From a virus: a DNA stretch of 26,122 nt. The stretch covers positions 1 through 26,122 of the IMG/VR virus record IMGVR_UViG_3300026118_000038; one strand, written 5' to 3'. Both the position numbers and the translations under genes were made by a program. Position 1 is the stretch's first letter, and each line of letters begins with the position of its first letter. The notes under the pieces were generated by a model. The model was not told the DNA's origin. It worked only from the letters and a program-made list of their open reading frames with translations, and searched no databases. Positions 22,042 to 26,122 of this stretch are shown piece after piece.

Positions 22042-22071
22042 AGCATAATCGATGTAGGCACAGTCCGTCAA
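22042..22071 (-). promoter_or_regulatory. Candidate promoter for the small RNA
   Basis: TTGACG (22066-22071, 5 of 6) and TATGCT (22042-22047, 4 of 6) on the minus strand, 18 bases apart. The predicted start is near 22035, just upstream of the 5' arm of the pseudoknot pairing. It lies downstream of the last early gene, so it is not needed for that gene. Confidence 0.4.
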
Positions 22072-22099
22072 CGTGTCAGTTGAAAAATTTCTCACACTC

Positions 22100-22360
22100 T
22101 TACAGAGCCGAGTCGGGTCCGTTGTTTGCCCGATGCTGCGCCATCTGTGCGTCGCGATCCCTCGTCAGGTTGTACACCTCCATGACTCGCTGCATTTCTG
22201 CAGTTCGATAATGGCGCAACTTCTCTCGACACTCCTCATCGTCGGATGCATAGGATGGATAGTCCTCACGGTCAAACGTATCGCACACGACGATCATGTA
22301 CTTCTTGCCCTCACGGACGCCGCGGTCAAACCAGCCTTGGATTTCAGTCTTGGATGTCAT
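22100..22360 (-). CDS. Small phage protein, unknown
   Basis: 86 residues of a recurrent phage protein type: EIQGWFDRGVREGKKYMIVV, then CDTFDREDYPSYASDDEECR, ending with a charged helix containing MQRVMEVYNLTRDRDAQMAQ. Function unknown. It is the last gene of the early cassette. ATG with AAGGA upstream, after an 11-base gap. Confidence 0.75.
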   Translation of the reverse strand: MTSKTEIQGWFDRGVREGKKYMIVVCDTFDREDYPSYASDDEECREKLRHYRTAEMQRVMEVYNLTRDRDAQMAQHRANNGPDSAL

Positions 22361-22371
22361 GTTTATTCCTT

Positions 22372-22842
22372 TCAGAGACGTAGGGAGCGGATGGATTCAT
22401 GAACGCTCTTTGCTTTTTCAAGCGAAGCGCTTCGATATGTGACGCAGAACACGCCATCCTCGCGGTATGCAGTGACGCGGTCAGTAGCAGACGGAAATCT
22501 GCATTGACACTGGCCGTAAGGCAGGTCGCAATCGATGCAATTCGCTAACGAGCGCTCATGTGATTCCCGAAACACGGCAACGCCTGCAGGCTCACCAAGC
22601 GTCATCGGGTCACCTCCCGGCGTGAAACAGGGGTATGGATTCGTGAAGGCTAGGAAGTGGTCACCGTTTTTCCAAAGCCACAACTTGTACCCGTCTCGCA
22701 GTTGGTTTATCGAGAACACCTCTTCATTGAGGCCCAGAGCGCGCTGGATCGGCTCCAGAAGCTCCGAAACAGCCTCTGGTGTGAGTTGGAAGGCCAGAAG
22801 CGTTCGGACGCCTTGAAGGGACTGCAATGCTTCGGCTTTCAT
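22372..22842 (-). CDS. Protein of 156 residues, unknown
   Basis: Not recognised. The N-terminal half is helical (LLAFQLTPEAVSELLEPIQR), the middle has aromatic strands (DGYKLWLWKNGDHFLAFTNP) and there is a Cys cluster (CIDCDLPYGQCQC, about 102-114) that could bind zinc. The C-terminal part is beta then helix (GVFCVTYRSASLEKAKSVHE). It overlaps the upstream gene by 4 bases. Confidence 0.7.
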   Translation of the reverse strand: MKAEALQSLQGVRTLLAFQLTPEAVSELLEPIQRALGLNEEVFSINQLRDGYKLWLWKNGDHFLAFTNPYPCFTPGGDPMTLGEPAGVAVFRESHERSLANCIDCDLPYGQCQCRFPSATDRVTAYREDGVFCVTYRSASLEKAKSVHESIRSLRL

Positions 22843-23150
22843 GCTTTCCTCGCTTGGTCAAGGAAGTAATCGACATCGCCTGCAGTCCAGGCGTTTGCCA
22901 TGTTGAGGAGGATTCGTTCAGTGGCGGGCTGCTCCGGGTTTTCGGACGTGTACGCATCACGCCAGATCTGATACCGCTCCGCATCGTCCAGCAGCCGGCG
23001 AATACGGTGAGGGTCGCATGCCTCTCTGAACTGCTCCTTTGTCTCCCTATAGAGCACATGCGGGATTCCCATTGGGTCGCTACCGTCACCCTCAACGTAC
23101 AGCGCATACTTCGCCAGCGCCTCGCGCAGGATCTTGATGTCTTCGTTCAT
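22839..23150 (-). CDS. Protein of 103 residues, unknown
   Basis: Not recognised by function. Acidic and helical, with two clear helices (IKILREALAKYALYVEG and HRIRRLLDDAERYQIWRDAY) and a C-terminal one (ATERILLNMANAWTAGDVDY). Phages often carry such small acidic proteins in the early region. ATGA overlaps on both sides show it belongs to the same operon. Confidence 0.7.
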   Translation of the reverse strand: MNEDIKILREALAKYALYVEGDGSDPMGIPHVLYRETKEQFREACDPHRIRRLLDDAERYQIWRDAYTSENPEQPATERILLNMANAWTAGDVDYFLDQARKA

Positions 23151-23332
23151 ACACGCTCCAGAAGAAGGCGCACTTCAATGCACGTCATGTATTCATCGAA
23201 AAGCTTCTGCGTGCGGTCGCAGGCGCTCAGGATGTCCATCCAGGTGGACCAATCTCCTTGCATCGCCTGAAGCTCGCGGATGGTTTCGAGTTCGGCATTG
23301 ATGCGGGTGAGGAATTTTGCTTCTTCAGTCAT
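23147..23332 (-). CDS. Small helical protein of 61 residues, unknown
   Basis: Not recognised. One long amphipathic helix (TEEAKFLTRINAELETIREL) followed by WSTWMDILSACDRTQKLFDE and a short end. The ATG at 23330-23332 overlaps the upstream stop as ATGA. Upstream in-frame codons lie within the preceding gene and were not used. Confidence 0.65.
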   Translation of the reverse strand: MTEEAKFLTRINAELETIRELQAMQGDWSTWMDILSACDRTQKLFDEYMTCIEVRLLLERV

Positions 23333-23736
23333 GATTGATCCTTCAATGCTTCGCGAGCCACAATGGCAGCCTCTTGGCATCCTTTGCAGCAAGTGTTTGC
23401 GGCAATCGATTGAAGCGCCTTTACCGCTTTGTGCAAAAAGTTGGTTTTGTCAACCGATGAATCTTGCATTTCTGACGATTTGTCAACCAACGGGTCATCC
23501 GGAAGTGGGCGCCAGAAAGTCGGAGCCTCCGACCCATCAAGGCGGCGAGCATCGGGCCATTGCGAGAACCAATCCCACGATTCCATCGCTTCATCGTCTA
23601 ACGCATCGATTTCATCTTGAGTCATCGGAAATGATGATGCCTGGGTGAAGCTCCCGATGAACTGCCCACAATCCTCTCGCCACAGCAGAACCTCTGTTCG
23701 CAACGGTGCTATGTAAGTTGGCAACCACTCACTCAT
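23329..23736 (-). CDS. Phage protein with DUF551-like N-terminus
   Basis: 135 residues. The N-terminal 80 (SEWLPTYIAPLRTEVLLWRE, then DWFSQWPDARRLDGSEAPTF, then W-PLP) show the 'W-----AP--TEVLLW-----F-----------W-PLP' pattern of small phage proteins related to DUF551. The C-terminal third differs: a helix and a Cys cluster (ANTCCKGCQEAA). Function unknown. Confidence 0.75.
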   Translation of the reverse strand: MSEWLPTYIAPLRTEVLLWREDCGQFIGSFTQASSFPMTQDEIDALDDEAMESWDWFSQWPDARRLDGSEAPTFWRPLPDDPLVDKSSEMQDSSVDKTNFLHKAVKALQSIAANTCCKGCQEAAIVAREALKDQS

Positions 23737-24014
23737 TTGAATCTCTCCATGCTTGAAAGAACTGCAGTCAGCTCGGGTACGGTGGCCTTAGACTTCTTTG
23801 CAACCTTGAGCGCGCGCTTCATGGCGTCCACCCATACTTGGGTTGCCTGAACAGTCCCGCCACAAACGGATGCAGGAGGCTTGCGACACATGACGCCGAT
23901 GCGAAGGCAAAGCTCGGCTTTCTCTTCGGCGATGGTGGGGCGAAGGTTCTTGACATCCTTGAACGGCTTGCGCTCAGGCTCGTCAATCCCGCCAACGAAA
24001 TCAATCTGCTTCAT
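23733..24014 (-). CDS. Protein of 93 residues, unknown
   Basis: Not recognised. A charged N-terminus (DEPERKPFKDVKNLRPTIAE), a middle with two Cys (ELCLRIGVMCRKPPASVCGG) and a basic C-terminal helix (MKRALKVAKKSKATVPEL). It shares 14 bases with the upstream gene in another frame and 4 with the downstream one. Confidence 0.65.
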   Translation of the reverse strand: MKQIDFVGGIDEPERKPFKDVKNLRPTIAEEKAELCLRIGVMCRKPPASVCGGTVQATQVWVDAMKRALKVAKKSKATVPELTAVLSSMERFK

Positions 24015-24192
24015 AGATCAACCTTTCAATCTCTTCTGGATGCAGCCGAGCGGCGATGGGGAATGCGTCCGTCAGACTCTCTGCTGACTCATACCAAGAT
24101 GCGCACGCCAGTAGCCGAACAAGCTCGCGCCGGCCTTCGGCATTGTTTTCGATGAAAAGCCTTCGTTCAAGCTCGTCGGCCGTAAGGTTCAC
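24001..24192 (-). CDS. Small acidic helical protein of 63 residues, unknown
   Basis: Not recognised. Starts with GTG, overlapping the upstream stop as GTGA. Sequence NLTADELERRLFIENNAEGR, then ELVRLLACASWYESAESLTD, is mainly helical and acidic. Confidence 0.65.
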   Translation of the reverse strand: MNLTADELERRLFIENNAEGRRELVRLLACASWYESAESLTDAFPIAARLHPEEIERLIYEAD

Positions 24193-24350
24193 TGCAGCTC
24201 CTTGTGCTGGTTGGCATACGCCGCTACATCGTCTTGCGCCTGCATCAGGTCTTGCCAGTTCTGGCAGAAGTGAGGCGCTTCAGGATGCTCTACGGGTTCG
24301 GCTTCTGCCTTTGCGCGGAGCTGTGCTGCGAGGCTGTGAAGGGTCAGCAT
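24189..24350 (-). CDS. Small protein of 53 residues, unknown
   Basis: Fills the gap between two genes exactly: the ATG at 24348-24350 lies 7 bases inside the upstream gene and the stop overlaps the next GTG. Sequence: a basic/alanine helix (LTLHSLAAQLRAKAEAE), a short PH-C linker and an acidic helix (QDLMQAQDDVAAYANQHKEL). Not recognised. Confidence 0.65.
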   Translation of the reverse strand: MLTLHSLAAQLRAKAEAEPVEHPEAPHFCQNWQDLMQAQDDVAAYANQHKELQ

Positions 24351-24640
24351 GGCTGCTCTCCCATCGCCTTCGCAATAGCCGCATTGATGTACTCAAGATC
24401 GTGATCCGCAGGCCTCAGGAACCTGCGCGCATACACCAGAGCAACCAAAAGATCCGGAGCAGCAGAGATCAGCGCCGCCGTTGCTTCCGCCTCCTCCTTT
24501 GTGACTTCGCGGTCCGTCTGCACAGAAACGGAGAATCGATTCTTGAACTGCTCAATGCCCTTTCGATAACCGGAATGCATGAGTGCATAGACGGTTGTAC
24601 CTTCACGGAGCCACGGGCCTTCAGTGAATAGCTTGCTCAT
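24344..24640 (-). CDS. Small phage protein of the 'TPGPW / AAPDLL' type, unknown
   Basis: 98 residues. It has the two hallmarks of a very common phage family: an N-terminal LFTEGPWLREGTTVYAL and a C-terminal ATAALISAAPDLLVALVYAR. Function unknown; such proteins may be repeated in one phage genome. ATG at 24638-24640 with GGAGGTGA upstream; the in-frame codons before it belong to the neighbour. Confidence 0.75.
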   Translation of the reverse strand: MSKLFTEGPWLREGTTVYALMHSGYRKGIEQFKNRFSVSVQTDREVTKEEAEATAALISAAPDLLVALVYARRFLRPADHDLEYINAAIAKAMGEQPC

Positions 24641-24777
24641 TTTGTCACCTCCGAAAAAGCAAACCACAGCTCCCACACCGATTCACCGAAGAACTCAGTG
24701 ACTTCAGGCAAGGAGCCAATGTCGAATGGGTCGTAGGGGATGGGTTGAAGCGTTGCTCCTTGGGAGGCTGATCTCAT
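24637..24777 (-). CDS. Small protein of 46 residues, unknown
   Basis: The ATG at 24775-24777 overlaps the upstream stop as ATGA, and its own stop overlaps the next ATG as ATGA, so the frame exactly bridges two genes. Sequence RSASQGATLQPIPYDPFDIG, then VTEFFGESVWELWFAF, is acidic and aromatic-rich at the end. Not recognised. Confidence 0.65.
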   Translation of the reverse strand: MRSASQGATLQPIPYDPFDIGSLPEVTEFFGESVWELWFAFSEVTK

Positions 24778-25052
24778 TTCTGCTTCTCCGAGTAGACGGA
24801 TTTGCGCCGAGGAAGGGCCTGGCCGTCTGTGAGATTTCGGTTGTACAACGGCTTTTCTGCCTTGATAGCACGACTTTCTTCGATCAGGGCATCGATCTTC
24901 GAATTGAAGTGAGTCAGGCGGATCGTGTGGACCTCCTTAACCCAATCCGTGCCGTAAATGTGGTTCATGAGCCTAGCGAAATAGCTTGTGCTGCAGCCGA
25001 CGTACAAGAGAACGCCTTCTTTGTTGTACTTCCTGTAGACAACCCCGCTCAC
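24774..25052 (-). CDS. GIY-YIG-like nuclease domain protein
   Basis: 92 residues from a GTG that overlaps the Cro stop, with AGGAG 8 bases upstream. The layout matches the GIY-YIG fold: first strand pair VVYRKY (4-9) and LLYVGCS (15-21) in place of GIY and YIG, then a helix with Arg27 (FARLMNH), strands TDWVKEVHTIRL, a helix with Glu58/Glu59 (DALIEESRAIKAEKPLYN) and the terminal Asn71. The catalytic Tyr, Arg, Glu and Asn positions are filled. Single-domain members occur in phages and may be homing or DNA-processing enzymes; the role is unknown. Confidence 0.75.
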   Translation of the reverse strand: MSGVVYRKYNKEGVLLYVGCSTSYFARLMNHIYGTDWVKEVHTIRLTHFNSKIDALIEESRAIKAEKPLYNRNLTDGQALPRRKSVYSEKQK

Positions 25053-25228
25053 TTTGACTTCTCCTTGAACCACTCAGGCTTTAGCACCTGGAGCCTCCAT
25101 ACGTGACGGTCCGGAATGTCCGGCTTCCATCGGTAGGTAGCGAGTGGAGTGACGCCTAGAAGCGCAGCAAGCGCCTTGCGTCCAGCAGTCCCACCACCAG
25201 CGAGTTTGATTGCCTTGTCTGTGTTCAT
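25049..25228 (-). CDS. Cro-like repressor (DicC/Cro family)
   Basis: 59 residues. The pattern DKAIKLAGGGTAGRKALAAL, then LGVTPLATYRWKPDIPDRHV, WRLQVLKPEWF, is typical of small Cro/DicC proteins: a helix-turn-helix ending in the 'W--DIP---V' motif. It is the first gene of the leftward operon and faces the plus-strand genes across a divergent control region, as Cro does. No CI-type gene lies opposite. ATG at 25226-25228, almost without a leader or ribosome-binding site. Confidence 0.85.
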   Translation of the reverse strand: MNTDKAIKLAGGGTAGRKALAALLGVTPLATYRWKPDIPDRHVWRLQVLKPEWFKEKSK

Positions 25229-25235
25229 GCGATAG

Positions 25236-25264
25236 ACTTTAGCGCAGCTGCAAACAGAACACAA
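25236..25264 (-). promoter_or_regulatory. Candidate promoter for the cro operon
   Basis: TTGTGT (25259-25264) and TAAAGT (25236-25241) on the minus strand with a 17-base spacer, 3 and 4 of 6 to consensus. The predicted start falls at or just before the cro ATG, so the mRNA would be leaderless or nearly so, consistent with the missing ribosome-binding site. Confidence 0.35.
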
Positions 25265-25271
25265 GAAGAGA

Positions 25272-25292
25272 TTTTTGCACTGTTACAAAAAA
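25272..25292. promoter_or_regulatory. Candidate repressor operator between the divergent promoters
   Basis: A near-palindrome TTTTTG ... CAAAAA (25272-25291) lies between the two promoters. TTTGCAC also occurs twice in direct order, at 25274-25280 and 25297-25303 (23 bases apart), and once inverted as TTTGCAG (25248-25254). This is the layout of repeated operator sites for a Cro-type dimer. Confidence 0.45.
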
Positions 25293-25297
25293 GATGT

Positions 25298-25326
25298 TTG
25301 CACAACTACCAAAGCTGGTCTATGAT
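25298..25326 (+). promoter_or_regulatory. Promoter for the rightward genes
   Basis: TTGCAC (25298-25303) and TATGAT (25321-25326, 5 of 6) with a 17-base spacer. The start would be near 25333, giving a 31-base leader with GGAG before the ATG at 25364. The -35 region overlaps one TTTGCAC repeat, so a repressor bound there would block it. Confidence 0.5.
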
Positions 25327-25363
25327 TCAGTCATCGGATCAGCAAACACAGACGGAGCCCACC

Positions 25364-25681
25364 ATGAACACCACTCCCTACACCTTCGAGCAAGTTCTGG
25401 AAATGAACCCCGACCAATTCGAGATCCGCGCACGTGATCCCGTGATGTGGCCGATAGCCGATGACGCTTTGCCGTTCAGCGTTTGGCGTGAAACGCGCAT
25501 CCTGCCGCGTCGCCGCTTGGCTGCTTTCCGCGTGCAGGAAGATGCATCGCGGTTCTCTGAAATGCGCGCTCGGATCGAAGGTGAGAACGACTGCAATGTT
25601 GACACCACTATCTGGATGAGCCGCCCGGATGGCAGCGAAGTCCTGATTCATCGCTTCTCTTCGATCATCCGCGCCGCCTGA
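25364..25681 (+). CDS. Small protein of 105 residues, unknown
   Basis: Not recognised. It begins NTTPYTFEQVLEMNPDQFEI and has short aromatic and basic segments (PFSVWRETRILPRRRLAAFR) and an acidic middle (RIEGENDCNVDTTIWMSRPD). First gene of the rightward unit, with GGAG 6 bases before the ATG. It replaces the CI repressor expected opposite cro. Confidence 0.65.
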   Translation: MNTTPYTFEQVLEMNPDQFEIRARDPVMWPIADDALPFSVWRETRILPRRRLAAFRVQEDASRFSEMRARIEGENDCNVDTTIWMSRPDGSEVLIHRFSSIIRAA

Positions 25682-25708
25682 CCCATCACTGCCTACTGGA
25701 GATCAACC

Positions 25709-25906
25709 ATGAGCACTGGACCGAAAAGCGGGAAAGACATGGCCATCCAGCCTTGTCCATCTTCATGGGCCGTCTCCAAGGCGTTTCCGCACGACGTGAT
25801 TGCTTGCCCGACGTGCGGCAAGCCCGTCTGCGTGAAGTTGATGGGCGGAACAAAGTGGCCGGGCCGCTACGTCGGAATTCCGAAGCACACCCGCGTCACC
25901 TCCTGA
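25709..25906 (+). CDS. Small zinc-ribbon-like protein, unknown
   Basis: 65 residues. One CPTCGKPVC motif (about 33-41) suggests a zinc knuckle, although the second Cys pair is incomplete. The end (GGTKWPGRYVGIPKHTR) is basic and aromatic. GGAG lies 7 bases before the ATG. Not recognised. Confidence 0.6.
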   Translation: MSTGPKSGKDMAIQPCPSSWAVSKAFPHDVIACPTCGKPVCVKLMGGTKWPGRYVGIPKHTRVTS

Positions 25907-25935
25907 CCCTCTACCAACCAAACATCATCACCATC

Positions 25936-26122
25936 ATGCGTATCGACAACATCACCCCGGCCCAGCAAGCCCGCTTCAAGGAGTGGACCGAAAAGTGGAT
26001 CCAGATCGGCCTGTCCACCGCGCCGGCCAACTTCGACAAGGCCACCGAAGCGGCGCTCAAGGCCTACAAGCTCTGCAACCTCGAAAAGCCGATGGTGATT
26101 CTGCGGATGGGTAGCCCCTACG
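25936..26122 (+). CDS. DUF6745-like protein, N-terminal part only (runs off the right edge)
   Basis: 62 complete codons are visible from the ATG at 25936. The sequence ITPAQQARFKEWTEKWIQIG, then LSTAPANFDKATEAALKAYK and KPMVILRMGSPY, matches the N-terminus I associate with DUF6745 proteins, where a 'W---WI-IGLST-P-D---AE-A----Y---GL--P' segment leads to a conserved 'SP' turn. No enzymatic role is known to me. There is no clear ribosome-binding site. Codon use is visibly G+C-rich. Confidence 0.6.
   Translation, partial: MRIDNITPAQQARFKEWTEKWIQIGLSTAPANFDKATEAALKAYKLCNLEKPMVILRMGSPY

Larger units (their letters stand above)
21519..22099. other. Long non-coding control region
   Basis: A 581-bp stretch between the early and middle cassettes with no supported gene. 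It holds, from right to left in transcription order, a promoter (22042-22071), a structured segment ending in a terminator (21922-22035), about 250 bases without a recognised signal except a candidate XRE promoter, and a hairpin near the XRE start. Short open frames on both strands (for example 21694-21894) lack ribosome-binding sites. Confidence 0.6.

Noticed and set aside
1-26122. CRISPR array, integrase or attachment site
   Set aside because: I see no regularly spaced direct repeats, no tyrosine or serine recombinase signature and no tRNA-like target sequence.

Overview
The window reads as part of a tailed bacteriophage genome (free phage or prophage) with a P22-type podovirus head and short tail. 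The G+C-rich coding, the NinB/NinG pair, the XF1762-type protein and an H-NS-type protein whose C-terminal motif looks betaproteobacterial suggest a Burkholderiales host (Burkholderia, Ralstonia or a relative). That host call is an inference from memory of the families. Almost everything lies on the minus strand as a tightly packed chain of genes joined by ATGA, GTGA, TGATG or TAATG overlaps. Only the last 0.8 kb is transcribed rightward.

Right to left, in transcription order. (1) About 25.23-25.36 kb is a divergent control region: a small Cro-like repressor gene leads the leftward operon, a rightward promoter faces the other way, and a near-palindrome lies between them. (2) 25.05-22.10 kb is an early cassette of small, mostly unrecognised proteins plus a GIY-YIG-like nuclease. 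(3) 22.10-21.52 kb is non-coding. It holds a promoter, a highly structured segment and an intrinsic terminator that together look like a transcription unit of about 115 nt, followed by a candidate promoter for an XRE regulator. (4) 21.52-17.88 kb is a middle cassette: XRE regulator, a short unrecognised protein that may belong to replication, a gene interrupted by one in-frame UGA, an XF1762-type protein, several unknowns, NinB and NinG. (5) 17.88-17.56 kb is a second non-coding gap built from two abutting large inverted repeats.

(6) 17.56-15.52 kb is a run of small late genes, including a short H-NS-like DNA-binding protein and a GroES-like co-chaperonin just upstream of the terminase. (7) 15.52-1 is the packaging and virion module in P22-like order: terminase small and large subunits, portal (gp1-like), scaffold (gp8-like), coat (gp5-like), an HNH homing endonuclease, four small proteins, gp4-like and gp10-like tail-completion proteins, a fibre-repeat protein, an aspartyl/asparaginyl hydroxylase-like protein, a GNAT-like protein, a gp7-like DNA transfer protein, and two further proteins in the positions of the P22 ejection proteins. 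The last of these runs off the left edge. Protein lengths track P22 closely for terminase, portal, scaffold, coat and gp10.

I see no integrase, CI-type repressor, helicase or polymerase, lysis gene, tailspike, tRNA or CRISPR array in the window. The points most worth following are the two structured non-coding regions, the UGA-interrupted gene, the oligomerisation-domain-less H-NS protein, the phage co-chaperonin, and a small structural gene whose ribosome-binding site is followed by ATC instead of ATG, right next to the HNH gene.
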